From Acidiphilium multivorum AIU301 (GTDB lineage Bacteria > Pseudomonadota > Alphaproteobacteria > Acetobacterales > Acetobacteraceae), in assembly GCF_000202835.1 (NCBI RefSeq), contig NC_015186.1, positions 1,736,001-1,800,000 of the forward strand: DNA of 64,000 nucleotides, given 5' to 3'. Positions 44,366 through 53,349 of this stretch are shown here, in pieces. A model generated the notes under the pieces. That model was not told the DNA's origin. It saw nothing but the letters and a program-made list of their open reading frames with translations, and searched no databases. Position 1 is the stretch's first letter, and each line of letters begins with the position of its first letter. Both the position numbers and the translations under genes were made by a program.

Positions 44366-45006
44366 GCACAGACCGGCTGCCCCGCTTCGGCGACCGCAGG
44401 CCGCTCCGCATCGGCCTGCTCGGCGGCAGCTTCAACCCCGCGCATGAAGGCCATCTCCACGTCGCGAAGGCGGCGCGCCGCGCCCTGCGGCTCGATCAGG
44501 TCTGGCTCATGGTCTCGCCCGGCAATCCGCTGAAGCGCCGCGCCGACATGGCGCCCTTCGCCGAACGCCTCGCCTCCGCGGCGCGCCTTGCCGACGGACG
44601 CCGCCTGGTCGCGACGGGGATCGAATCCGCGCTCGGCACCCGCCGGACGGCGGACACCCTGGCCCAGCTCCGCCGCCGCTTTCCCCGCGCGCGATTCGTC
44701 TGGATCATGGGAGCGGACAACCTTGCCCAGCTCCCCCGCTGGCACCGCTGGCGGGACATCGCCGCCGCCGTGCCGATCGCCGTGCTGCCGCGCCCGGGCG
44801 AAACGCGCGCCGCGCTGGCCGGGCGGGCCGCCCATGTGCTACGGCATGCGCGGATTGCCGCGCGCCGGGCGGCAAGCCTCGCCGGCAGCCCGCCGCCGGC
44901 GTGGATCTGGCTGCCCGCGCGCGAGAATCCGTTATCAGCCACCGCGCTGCGCGCCCGTGCCCGCAAGGCCCGCGCGCCGCGCGGCATTCAAGGAGACCGG
45001 CCATAG
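44362..45006 (+). CDS. nadD: Nicotinate-nucleotide adenylyltransferase
   Basis: Adenylates nicotinate mononucleotide, following NadC in NAD synthesis. About 214 residues. IGLLGGSFNPAHEGHLHVAK is the nucleotidyltransferase signature; WIMGADNLAQLPRWHRWRDI and ISATALR-like ARENPLSATALRAR also fit. No ATG, GTG or TTG lies in frame before the signature. The best start is CTG at 44362, which overlaps the proA TGA (CTGA); CTG at 44377 is another. Homology is clear; the start is unusual. Confidence 0.88.
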   Translation: MSTDRLPRFGDRRPLRIGLLGGSFNPAHEGHLHVAKAARRALRLDQVWLMVSPGNPLKRRADMAPFAERLASAARLADGRRLVATGIESALGTRRTADTLAQLRRRFPRARFVWIMGADNLAQLPRWHRWRDIAAAVPIAVLPRPGETRAALAGRAAHVLRHARIAARRAASLAGSPPPAWIWLPARENPLSATALRARARKARAPRGIQGDRP

Positions 45007-45527
45007 CCCGCCCGCCGACCCGCTCGACCCCGCCCGCCGCCACACCGCGCAAGCCGGCCGCGAAGCGCAAGCCGCCGCTTCCCGCCGAAGTCGCGCCCAA
45101 GGCCCCCGGAACCCCGCGCAAGAAGGCCGCCATCGCCGGACCCGCGCCGCAAGCCGCCCGCCAGCGCCGCAGCGCGGACAAGGCGGCCGAACGGCTCGCG
45201 GAGATGGAACGGGTCATCACCGAGAGCCTCGCCGACGACAAGGCCGAGAACATCGTGACGATCGACCTCGCCAGCCGCGCCAGCTTCGCCGACCGCATGG
45301 TGGTCGCCACCGGCCTTGCCGACCGGCAGATCGCCGCGATGGCGACCCACCTGCTCGAAAAGCTCGCCGCGATCGGCGTCAAGCGCGTGCAGGTCGAGGG
45401 CGCCGGCGGGTCGGACTGGGTGCTGGTCGATGCCGGCGACATCGTCGTCCATCTCTTCAAGCCGGAAGCGCGCGAGCTCTACGCGCTCGAAAAGATGTGG
45501 AGTGCCGATCTGGACGAGCCGGTGTGA
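45003..45527 (+). CDS. rsfS: Ribosomal silencing factor RsfS
   Basis: Binds L14 on the 50S subunit and blocks subunit joining in poor conditions. The core (from residue 68) reads MERVITESLADDKAENIVTI, RMVVATGLADRQIAAMATHL, and WVLVDAGDIVVHLFKPEARE. Ahead of it is a Lys/Pro-rich extension with coding-like codon use. A strong AAGGAG sits eight bases before ATA at 45003, but ATG occurs only at 45204, without a Shine-Dalgarno. I annotate the ATA form; the minimum gene is 45204-45527, and a GTG at 44901 inside nadD is a third option. Confidence 0.8.
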   Translation: MARPPTRSTPPAATPRKPAAKRKPPLPAEVAPKAPGTPRKKAAIAGPAPQAARQRRSADKAAERLAEMERVITESLADDKAENIVTIDLASRASFADRMVVATGLADRQIAAMATHLLEKLAAIGVKRVQVEGAGGSDWVLVDAGDIVVHLFKPEARELYALEKMWSADLDEPV

Positions 45528-46000
45528 CGGCTCCGGGCGCCCGGTTGCGCATCATCGCGATCGGGCGCGACTCCAAGGGGCCGGAGGCCGATCTCGTCGC
45601 CCGCTACGCCGCGCGGCTCCAGCCCCGGCCGGAGGTCGTCGCCCTGCCCGACGGCACCGGCAGCCCGGCCGAGATCAAGCGGCGCGAGGCGGACGCCATT
45701 CTCCGCCGCCTCGCCGCCGAGGATCTGGTCATCGCCCTCGACCTCGGCGGCAAGGCGCCGGACAGCGCGGCCTTCGCCGCCATGCTCGCGTCATGGCGCG
45801 AAACCTCCCGGCCGCTGGCCTTCGTCATCGGCGGCGCCGAGGGGCTGGAGCGGCGGATCATCGAGCGCGCCGACGCCGTGCTGTCGCTCGGCAACCTGAC
45901 CCTGCCCCATCTCCTCGCCCGCGCGGTGCTCGCCGAACAGCTCTACCGGGCGCAATGCATCCTCGCCGGGCACCCCTATCACCGGGCGGGGCGGCCATGA
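45524..46000 (+). CDS. rlmH: 23S rRNA (pseudouridine-1915-N3)-methyltransferase
   Basis: SPOUT methyltransferase acting on helix 69 of 23S rRNA. 158 residues. LRIIAIGRDSKGPEADL, FVIGGAEGLERRII and LSLGNLTLPHLLARAVLAEQLYRA are family features, including the knot region. GTG at 45524 overlaps the rsfS stop. Last of proA-nadD-rsfS-rlmH. Confidence 0.95.
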   Translation: MTAPGARLRIIAIGRDSKGPEADLVARYAARLQPRPEVVALPDGTGSPAEIKRREADAILRRLAAEDLVIALDLGGKAPDSAAFAAMLASWRETSRPLAFVIGGAEGLERRIIERADAVLSLGNLTLPHLLARAVLAEQLYRAQCILAGHPYHRAGRP

Positions 46001-46054
46001 ATCCGGCATGATTGACTTGCCTCGTCTCTGACGCTACCTGAGCGCCACCCATGG

Positions 46055-46129
46055 GGCGGCGTAGCTCAGCGGTAGAGCAGGGGAATCATAATCCCTTGGT
46101 CGGTGGTTCAAATCCGCCCGCCGCTACCA
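46055..46129 (+). tRNA. tRNA-Met (elongator, anticodon CAT)
   Basis: Acceptor GGCGGCG pairs with CGCCGCT (one wobble), then ACCA. Anticodon loop ATCATAA gives CAT. The AATCATAAT context is that of elongator tRNA-Met, not of initiator; tRNA-Ile2 is the less likely alternative. Confidence 0.93.
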
Positions 46130-46186
46130 GGGCCTTTCCGGACATCGACAATGGCTTGCGCGGCGCGGCGCGGCGACGCATCCCGC

Positions 46187-49030
46187 TCAGGCGCGGGAGA
46201 ATCCCTGCAGGCGCCGGCGCAATTCGTATTCCGACACCGGGCGGGCGAAGTAATAGCCCTGCGCCCACTCGCAGCCGAGCCGCGTCACGTAATCGAGCTG
46301 GACTCTGGTTTCGACCCCTTCCGCCGTCACCGGCAGGTTGAGCGCCGCCGTCATGCCCATGATCGCCTCGAAGATCGGCTGCCGGTCGCCCGGCGCGCGG
46401 ATGCGCGAGATGAAGGACTTGTCGACCTTGACGATATCGACCTTGAACGTGTCGAGATAGGACAGCGACGAATAGCCCGTTCCGAAATCGTCGAGCACGA
46501 GAATCACGCCCTGCTCGCGGAGATCCTGCAGGACGTGAATGCTCGATGCGTTCTGCGACAGCAGGACCGATTCGGTCACTTCGAGCTTGAGCCGCGAGGC
46601 GGGCAGTCCGGCCGCGGCCAGCGCCTCGCCGACGACCAGCCGGATATCGCCCAGCTCGAACTGGCGCGGCGAGACGTTGACGGAAATCTTCACGTCCTCC
46701 GGCCAGTGGCGGGCGGCCTTGCAGGCGGTGCCGAGAACCCACGCGCCGAGGGAGGCGATCTGGCCGCTTTCCTCCGCGACCGGAATGAACTCCGCCGGCA
46801 GAATCAGGCCGCGCTCGGGATGGTGCCAGCGCAGCAGCGCCTCGACGCCGACGATGCGCTGGCTCGCCAGCTGCACGATGGGCTGGAAGGCGAGCGCGAA
46901 CTCGCCCCGCGTGAGCGCGCCGGACAGCTCCGCGCGCAGCCGCCGCCCGGCCTCGTCCGCCCGCTGCATGTCCGGATGGAACAGGCGATAGGAGCCGCGC
47001 GCCTTCGACTTCGCGACGTAGAGCGCCCGATCCGCCTGGTTGTAGAGCGCATCGGCATCGGTCATCCCCAGGCTCGACACGGCGATGCCGACCGACACGC
47101 TGCTCGGCAGCGAGATGCCATCCACATCGAACGGCGCCCGCATGATCGCGAGAATGCGCTCGGCGAGCGCGATGGCGTCGGCCGGCCCGCCCACCCCGGT
47201 CTGCATGACCACGAACTCGTCGCCGCCGCAGCGCGCGAGCAGGTCCTGCGAACGCAGGCAGAGCCGCAGCCGGCTGACGAACTGGCGCAGCACCGCATCG
47301 CCCGCGGGATGCCCGTGCTGGTCGTTGATCTCCTTGAAATAGTCGAGATCGAGGCACAGCAGCGCCGTCAGGTCGCCGGCGTCCTGCCGCTCCAGCTGCG
47401 CGGACAGCCGCGAAAACAGGGTGCCGCGATTCGCCGCGCCGGTCATGAAATCGAAGCTCGCCGCGTAACGAAGCTGCTGCTGCGCGAGGCGCTTTTCCGA
47501 AATGTCGCGCAGGAACAGCGAAATGTCGCCGCCATCGGCGAACAGGCTCGCCTCCAGCCAGAGATCGGTCGGCGGCCAGAACAGCTCGAAATGCCCGCCG
47601 GCGCCGTCCCGCATCGCCCGCGAAACGGCCATGCGCAGCTCGCGGCAATGGGCTTCGGCGAACAGGCTGGCGACGTTGCATCCCACCGCATCGTCCGGCA
47701 GGCCGAGCATGGTCATGGCCCGCGCATTGGCGAACCTCGCGCGCCCCGCGGCATCGAAAACGATCACGGCATCGCCGCTCGCCTCCAGCACGCGCAGGGC
47801 CAGCGCCTCGGACGCCTTCCGCGCCTCCTCCGCCGCATGGCGATCGGTGATGTCCTCCAGCGTGCCGTACCAGCGCAGGATCCGCCCGTCCTCGCCACGC
47901 CGGGCGGCGGCGCGGGCGCGCATCCAGCCATAGGCGCCGTCGGACAGCCGGAGCCGGTATTCGACGTCGATCGGCGCGCCGGACTCGATGTTCCGCCGCC
48001 AGGCGGCGAGCGTCGGGTCCCGGTCGTCCGGATGCAGCGCCGAAACCCAGCCGAACGGCATGGTCTCGTCCCGGCTCATGCCGGTCAGCGCGAACCATTG
48101 CGGGCCGACCTCGAGAATCGCGCCGTCGGGGCCGGCCGTCCATGGAATCTGCGGGTGCAGCTCGACCATGTGCCGGTAATGGTCCTCGCTCTCGCGCAGC
48201 GCCGCCTCGATCCGGCGATAGGGCGTAATGTCCTGGGTGGTGCCGCGCAGCTGCGACACGGTTCCGTCCGCCCCCACCACCGGCTCGGCATGGGTCAGCA
48301 CGTCATGCACCGCCCCGTCCGGCAGGATCACCCGGTATTCCAGCGTCGCCGCCGTCCCGCTCCGCGCGGCCTCCCGGAAGGTCGCCATCGCGGCGTCGTA
48401 ATCGTCCGGGTGGATGGCGCGGCGCATCTGGTCGTAATCGATCTCGGCGGCGCCGCCTTCAAGGCCGAGCAGCCACGTCGTTTCCACCGAGAGCCAGATC
48501 CGGCGCCGTGCCAGGTCCCACCGCCAGGCGCCGACGCGGGCGAGGCGATGCGCGCTGGCGAGTTCCTCGGTGCGCTGCGCAAGTTCGAGCGCCAGCGCGG
48601 CGAGACGCTCGGAATCGCCGCCCCCGCAAGGCGTGGCGGGCAGGTCGGGGACCAGGTCGAGATCGATGGTGATGCCCACCACCCGCAGCGGCCGGCCCGC
48701 GGCGTCGCGCACCACCACCCGGCCGCGCGCGACCTGCCGGATCCAGCCGCCGGCCGCATCCCGCGCACGATAGCCGATCTCGAACTCCGGTGCCGCCTGC
48801 CCGTCGTCGCAGCGCAGCGCCGCGCCGACCTGCGCCCGGTCGTCGGGATGGACCCGCGCGCAGACCTGCTCGACCGTCTCCGCCGGCGGGCAATCCACCC
48901 CTTCCCGCGCCTGCCCGTGGTAATGCCGGATCAGGCCCGCCACCGGATCGAGATCCCAGAGCACCACGCCGCGCCCCCCCAGGACCAGCGCGCCGAGCGT
49001 CGTCACATCGTCGGGCACGGTGCGGCTCAT
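46187..49030 (-). CDS. Multi-PAS GGDEF-EAL protein (c-di-GMP synthesis and breakdown)
   Basis: 947 residues. Three or four PAS/PAC sensor domains cover about residues 1-500 (each ends with a PAC motif such as LRGTTQDITPYRRIEAAL or YGTLEDITDRHAAEEA). GGDEF (about 510-670) has an intact CGGDEFVV. EAL (about 690-940) has GVEALLRWHH, NVSPRQFE, EVTESVL, LDDFGTGYSSLSYL and AEGVET, all needed for phosphodiesterase activity. No membrane segment, so it is a cytosolic sensor. ATG overlaps the upstream GGDEF gene (ATGA). Confidence 0.93.
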   Translation of the reverse strand: MSRTVPDDVTTLGALVLGGRGVVLWDLDPVAGLIRHYHGQAREGVDCPPAETVEQVCARVHPDDRAQVGAALRCDDGQAAPEFEIGYRARDAAGGWIRQVARGRVVVRDAAGRPLRVVGITIDLDLVPDLPATPCGGGDSERLAALALELAQRTEELASAHRLARVGAWRWDLARRRIWLSVETTWLLGLEGGAAEIDYDQMRRAIHPDDYDAAMATFREAARSGTAATLEYRVILPDGAVHDVLTHAEPVVGADGTVSQLRGTTQDITPYRRIEAALRESEDHYRHMVELHPQIPWTAGPDGAILEVGPQWFALTGMSRDETMPFGWVSALHPDDRDPTLAAWRRNIESGAPIDVEYRLRLSDGAYGWMRARAAARRGEDGRILRWYGTLEDITDRHAAEEARKASEALALRVLEASGDAVIVFDAAGRARFANARAMTMLGLPDDAVGCNVASLFAEAHCRELRMAVSRAMRDGAGGHFELFWPPTDLWLEASLFADGGDISLFLRDISEKRLAQQQLRYAASFDFMTGAANRGTLFSRLSAQLERQDAGDLTALLCLDLDYFKEINDQHGHPAGDAVLRQFVSRLRLCLRSQDLLARCGGDEFVVMQTGVGGPADAIALAERILAIMRAPFDVDGISLPSSVSVGIAVSSLGMTDADALYNQADRALYVAKSKARGSYRLFHPDMQRADEAGRRLRAELSGALTRGEFALAFQPIVQLASQRIVGVEALLRWHHPERGLILPAEFIPVAEESGQIASLGAWVLGTACKAARHWPEDVKISVNVSPRQFELGDIRLVVGEALAAAGLPASRLKLEVTESVLLSQNASSIHVLQDLREQGVILVLDDFGTGYSSLSYLDTFKVDIVKVDKSFISRIRAPGDRQPIFEAIMGMTAALNLPVTAEGVETRVQLDYVTRLGCEWAQGYYFARPVSEYELRRRLQGFSRA

Positions 49031-50013
49031 GGCTCCCCTCCGGCGGCGGCGGCGCCGTCCGGCCCGGCCGGGCGCATCACCGGCGAGGCCGAAAGGCGCT
49101 GCATCGATGCCTCGTAGCGGCGGTAACTCCCCCGCCCGGCATGCTTGACAGCGTAGAGCGCTCGGTCGGCGCGGTCGAGTAACGTCTCCGGATCGTCGCC
49201 GTCGAACGGGCACAGCGCCACCCCGACCGAGGCGGAAACGACGATCGGTTCCGGATCGGTCGCGAACGGGTGGCCGATGGCGGCGACGATGCGGTCGGCC
49301 AGGTGCAGCGCCTGCGCCGCGTCGCGAATGCCGAGCTGGATCACGCAGAACTCGTCGCCACCCAGCCGCGCGACCGTATCCCCGGCGCGGATCACGCCGC
49401 TCAGCCGCCGGGCGACGATGCGCAGCACGTTGTCGCCCACGAGGTGGCCGAACTGGTCGTTGATCGGCTTGAACCCGTCGAGATCGACCAGCAGCAGGCC
49501 GACGACCTCGCCGCTGCTTCGCGCGGCGGCCAGCGCCTGCGCGAGGCGCAGGGTCAGCTGCCCGCGATTGGGCAGTCCGGTCAGCAGGTCATGCGCGGCA
49601 AGGTGGTGGGCCCGCGCCTCCGCCTCGCGGAAGCGCGTCACATCGGAAATGACGGCGACGATGAACGGCGCCCTGCCCTCGGCGGTGTCGAGATGGATCA
49701 GGCGCTTGCGGGTGATGACGATGCGCTGCCGTCCGCCGGCCCCGGTCACGATCTCCTCGTTCTCGTTCGGCAGGCCGGTGGCGAAGACCTGATCGTCGAT
49801 CCGCCAGAACACCTCGAGCTGCGCCTGCGGCAGGAGTCCCGCCCCGGTCTGCCCCAGCAACGCCTCCCGCGGCCGGCCCATGAAATCCGCCATCGCCTGA
49901 TTGACCAGCACGAGCCGATGCTCCCGGTCGATCACGATGACCGGGTTCGGAATCGAATCCAGCAGCGCCTGCAGGACCTCGACCGTGGGGATGATGGTGG
50001 ATTGAGCGAACAA
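49027..50013 (-). CDS. PAS-GGDEF diguanylate cyclase
   Basis: 328 residues. PAS domain (about 12-130, IPNPVIVIDREHRLVLVNQA) and GGDEF domain (about 140-300) with DLLTGLPNRGQLTL and intact RLGGDEFCV. No membrane segment. The only N-terminal start is TTG at 50013. Its stop overlaps the multi-PAS GGDEF-EAL gene, so a cyclase and a dual-domain protein are made together. Confidence 0.92.
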   Translation of the reverse strand: MFAQSTIIPTVEVLQALLDSIPNPVIVIDREHRLVLVNQAMADFMGRPREALLGQTGAGLLPQAQLEVFWRIDDQVFATGLPNENEEIVTGAGGRQRIVITRKRLIHLDTAEGRAPFIVAVISDVTRFREAEARAHHLAAHDLLTGLPNRGQLTLRLAQALAAARSSGEVVGLLLVDLDGFKPINDQFGHLVGDNVLRIVARRLSGVIRAGDTVARLGGDEFCVIQLGIRDAAQALHLADRIVAAIGHPFATDPEPIVVSASVGVALCPFDGDDPETLLDRADRALYAVKHAGRGSYRRYEASMQRLSASPVMRPAGPDGAAAAGGEP

Positions 50014-50153
50014 GAATATCTCGGACCAGACGACCGTCTCGGAAAACCGGAAGATTGCCCGAAATAATTACTACTCGATTAATTAACGGCCCATTTGATG
50101 TTCGCATGGCGGTCCCGCCGCGCGCCGGCGCGGCGAGTCGCCGCCGGGTGCGA

Positions 50154-50873
50154 TCAGACCGGCTTGCCGCGCGCGGCGCGCAGCAGGTTGCGATAGGTGC
50201 CGTCGAACACCGTGTCGGTCGAGGACGTCCAGCGCGTCTCCTGGCCGAGCGTCTCCCGGCTGGCGTGAATGCGCCGCGACCGCAGTTCCCGCGCCTCCGC
50301 CTCCTCCGGCGCCATCGGCTGCAGGTCGAGGTCCGGCTCCGCCGGCACCACGGTCAGCTGGATGAACGGTTCGCCGCGGCGGAACACATGCGTCACCCCC
50401 TCCGGCGGCGCCTTGAAGACGACGAAGGAGATCATCGGCCACCACTGGGTCCGCAACAGCGCCGGCACGGCGAGCGGCACGTCGTCCGCGCCGGAGGTGT
50501 AATAGCGCGGATGCGGCTCGACCCGCACCGCCATCGGCTCGTCCACCGCCATGTCGAGCAGCAGCTGGTGCGTGTAATACCCCTCGCCGAACGGGCGGAA
50601 GGGCGGCCAGTTGATGCCGGTGCAGGGGTCCGGGCCCCAGTCGCTCTCCAGCGTGACCACCCCGTCGCGGCGGCCGACGCGGAGTTCGTTGTCATAGGGA
50701 TAGAAGAGTTCGATCCCGTATTGCGCGCCCTCGATGAAGGGCATGCAGTGCCAGGGCTGTTCGTGCGCGCCGTCGCGCCGCGGCTGGGGTTCGCCACCCC
50801 AGCCCGGCACCTCGAGCTTGGTGCGCCGCGGCGCCAGTCCCGGTTCGAAAAAGCGCAGCCTCACATTCGTCAC
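50154..50873 (-). CDS. Uncharacterised protein, possibly DUF6065-like
   Basis: 239 residues, soluble, rich in Trp, Pro and Tyr. The segment WHCMPFIEGAQYGIELFYPY and GINWPPFRPFGEGYYTHQ reminds me of the DUF6065 group, but I am not certain. GTG start at 50873 with GAAGGAGG upstream. The remaining stretch 50014-50153 before the TTG of the cyclase holds no gene. Function unknown. Confidence 0.6.
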   Translation of the reverse strand: MTNVRLRFFEPGLAPRRTKLEVPGWGGEPQPRRDGAHEQPWHCMPFIEGAQYGIELFYPYDNELRVGRRDGVVTLESDWGPDPCTGINWPPFRPFGEGYYTHQLLLDMAVDEPMAVRVEPHPRYYTSGADDVPLAVPALLRTQWWPMISFVVFKAPPEGVTHVFRRGEPFIQLTVVPAEPDLDLQPMAPEEAEARELRSRRIHASRETLGQETRWTSSTDTVFDGTYRNLLRAARGKPV

Positions 50874-50903
50874 CCGATCCTCCTTCGCTCCGGCGCGGCG
50901 GCC

Positions 50904-51260
50904 TCAATACCAGCCAGGCCGGGAATACCACCCGTAATAGCCGTAATAGCCATGATGATGATGGTGATGATGGTGGTGGTGATGGTGATGATAATAGAAC
51001 CGGCGATACGCGTTGTGATGATGGTGGTGGTGGTGATGGTCCACCTGCTCCAGCCGCGCCGCCGGCGCCTGCGTCCCCTCGCGCGCCAGCAGGGCGTCAT
51101 GCGCGCGCAGGATCACGCCCGGCGCCGCCACCGGCGCCAGCAGTTCGGCGTAGGATGCGGCCTCCGGCAGTGGCGCCGCCTCCGCGCTCGCGGCATGGAG
51201 GGGCGATGCGGCGGCGAGGCCGGCCATCGCGCCAAGCAGTCCGATCGTCTTGCGTTCCAT
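50904..51260 (-). CDS. Secreted poly-histidine protein
   Basis: 118 residues. Signal peptide (about 1-24). A middle helix-like part (about 30-70), then runs of 8 and 13 consecutive His split by NAYRRFYY, and a Gly/Tyr/Trp-rich end (GYYGYYGWYSRPGWY). The His codons alternate CAT and CAC, so the run is not a simple trinucleotide expansion. Metal binding (Ni, Zn, Cu) in the periplasm is likely from composition only. GGAG precedes the ATG. Confidence 0.75.
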   Translation of the reverse strand: MERKTIGLLGAMAGLAAASPLHAASAEAAPLPEAASYAELLAPVAAPGVILRAHDALLAREGTQAPAARLEQVDHHHHHHHHNAYRRFYYHHHHHHHHHHHHHGYYGYYGWYSRPGWY

Positions 51261-51424
51261 CCTCGATCTCCTTTCGATCGCTGACCCGAACTAAATCCGC
51301 GGCAATGGCATTTCTGTGACCGGCCCGCCGGCGCGGTCTTTAAATTCCTGTCATGAACCCGCCGCCGCGGGGTTTCCCGCCGCCGCGCCGCTGGCTATCC
51401 TTGCCGTAAACGGAAGGAACCCCC

Positions 51425-52585
51425 ATGGCGCTTGATTCGGAAAGCTTCGACATCCTGCTCGCAACCATCGACCGCTTCGTGCGCGAACGCCTGGTGCCCG
51501 CCGAGAACGAGGTCGAGGAGCAGGACGACGTGCCGGCGCCGATCGTCGCCGAGATGAAGGAGCTCGGCCTGTTCGGCCTGTCGATCCCTGAGGAGCATGG
51601 CGGCATCGGCCTGTCGATGGCGCAGGAATGCGAGGTGGTCCACCGTCTCGGCCAGACCTCCCTCGCCTTCCGCTCGGTGATCGGCTCGAATGTCGGCATC
51701 GGCTCGCAGGGCATCCTGATGGACGGCACCGCGGCGCAGAAGGCCGAATACCTGCCGCGCGTGGCCAGCGGCGAGCTGATCATGTCCTTCGCCCTGACCG
51801 AGCCCGATGCCGGGTCGGACGCCGCCTCGCTGACCACCCGCGCCGAGCGCGACGGCGAGGACTACATCCTCAACGGCGCCAAGCGCTACATCACCAACGC
51901 CCCCCGCGCCGGCGGCTTCACGCTGATGGCGCGCACCGGCGGGCCGGGGGCTTCGGGCATCTCCGCCTTCATCGTCCCGGCCGACACGCCCGGCCTGAAG
52001 CTCGGCCGCCCCGACCGCAAGATGGGCCAGCGCGGCACCAAGACCTGCGACGTCATCCTGGAAAACGCCCGCGTGCCGGCGGCGAACATCATCGGCGGCG
52101 TGCCCGGCCAGGGCTTCCGCACCGCGATGAAGGTGCTCGACCGCGGGCGCCTGCACATCGCCGCCGTCGCCTGCGGCATGGCCCGCCGCCTGCAGGACGA
52201 GGCGATCGCCTATGCCCGCGAGCGCCGCCAGTTCGGCCGGCCGATCGGCGAGTTCCAGCTCGTCCAGGCCATGCTCGCCGATTCCGAGGCCGAGCTGTCC
52301 GCCGGCTGGGCGCTGGTGCGCGACATCGCCCGCGCCTATGACGACCGCGCCGCCGGCGCGCCGGTCGCCGACCTGCCGATGCGCGCCTCCTGCGCCAAGA
52401 TGTTCTGCACCGAGATGGTCGGCCGCGTCGCCGACCGCGCCGTGCAGGTGCATGGCGGCGCCGGCTACATGGCCGAATACAAGGTCGAGCGCTTCTATCG
52501 CGATGTCCGCCTGCTCCGCCTCTACGAGGGCACGACGCAGATCCAGCAGATGATCATCGGCCGCGCCCTGATCAGCCCGCGCTGA
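51425..52585 (+). CDS. Acyl-CoA dehydrogenase
   Basis: FAD enzyme introducing a trans-2 double bond into acyl-CoA. 386 residues. SFALTEPDAGSDAASL (FAD/substrate region), NGAKRYITNAPRAG, and the C-terminal RLYEGTTQIQQMIIGRAL with the expected catalytic Glu are present. Substrate unknown. GGAAGG precedes the ATG. Probably in one transcript with the GntR gene 75 bases on. Confidence 0.93.
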   Translation: MALDSESFDILLATIDRFVRERLVPAENEVEEQDDVPAPIVAEMKELGLFGLSIPEEHGGIGLSMAQECEVVHRLGQTSLAFRSVIGSNVGIGSQGILMDGTAAQKAEYLPRVASGELIMSFALTEPDAGSDAASLTTRAERDGEDYILNGAKRYITNAPRAGGFTLMARTGGPGASGISAFIVPADTPGLKLGRPDRKMGQRGTKTCDVILENARVPAANIIGGVPGQGFRTAMKVLDRGRLHIAAVACGMARRLQDEAIAYARERRQFGRPIGEFQLVQAMLADSEAELSAGWALVRDIARAYDDRAAGAPVADLPMRASCAKMFCTEMVGRVADRAVQVHGGAGYMAEYKVERFYRDVRLLRLYEGTTQIQQMIIGRALISPR

Positions 52586-52660
52586 CCCCGCCGCGCCGGG
52601 TTTGACGCCGGCGCCCGCCTGCCGCAGAATTTCGGAATTCCGAATGCGGTGGGAGCGCGC

Positions 52661-53320
52661 ATGGAGCCGATCGAAACCGGCGAAACGCTGATCGACAAGG
52701 TCTACGAACGCGTGGTGGAGGCCATCGCCGATGGCGCCCTGCTGCCCGGCATGCGCATCCGCCAGGGCGAACTGGCCGCCCGTCTCGGCGTCTCCCGCCA
52801 GCCGGTCAGCCACGCGCTCCACCTGCTGCACCGCCAGGGCCTGCTGCGCGAAAGCGGCCGCAAGGGCTTCGAGATCGCGCCGGTCGACCCCGAACGCGTC
52901 GCCCAGATCTACGATGTCCGCGCCGCTCTCGACGGCCTCGCCGCCCGCCGCGCCGCCGCCCGCCGGGATGCGGCCGCGCTCGCCGAACTCGACGCCATCG
53001 TTGCCGCCGCCGGCGCCGCCGCCGGCGCCTCGGCGCTGCTGCGGCTGGATCTCGCCTTCCACCGCGCGCTCTACCGCGCCTCCGGCAACCCGGTCTTCGC
53101 GACGATGACCGGCCCGCATTTCCCCGCCCTCGCCCGCGCCATGGCGGCGGTGCTGGAGACCGAAGACTACCGCGCCCGCGCCTGGCGCGAGCACGCCGAA
53201 ATCCTCGCCCGCGTGCGCGCGGGCGACGAGGCGGGGGCCGAAGCGGCGGCGCGCGACCATGCAAGCATCGCCGGCGAGACCACCGCCCGCCGCCTCGCCG
53301 AACTCGCGCGGGCGGCCTGA
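52661..53320 (+). CDS. GntR-family regulator (FadR/FCD subfamily)
   Basis: 219 residues. N-terminal winged helix with LIDKVYERVVEAIADGALLPG, RQGELAARLGVSRQPVSHAL, and a C-terminal helical FCD ligand domain (about 90-205) with LDLAFHRALYRASGN and EHAEILARVRAGD, whose His residues usually bind a metal. It probably regulates the surrounding catabolic genes. The ATG at 52661 was chosen for its GGTGGGAG. Confidence 0.88.
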   Translation: MEPIETGETLIDKVYERVVEAIADGALLPGMRIRQGELAARLGVSRQPVSHALHLLHRQGLLRESGRKGFEIAPVDPERVAQIYDVRAALDGLAARRAAARRDAAALAELDAIVAAAGAAAGASALLRLDLAFHRALYRASGNPVFATMTGPHFPALARAMAAVLETEDYRARAWREHAEILARVRAGDEAGAEAAARDHASIAGETTARRLAELARAA

Positions 53321-53349
53321 CGCCATTCGACCAGACAGGAGGACACGAC

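Noticed and set aside
46103-49117. A 1004-codon open frame on the plus strand
   Set aside because: Antisense to the multi-PAS GGDEF-EAL gene, low-complexity Arg/Gln/Pro-rich product, no recognisable fold.
50950-51040. ATG/GTG-rich simple sequence considered as a microsatellite
   Set aside because: On the minus strand it is the poly-histidine coding tract, in frame after a signal peptide and with mixed codons.
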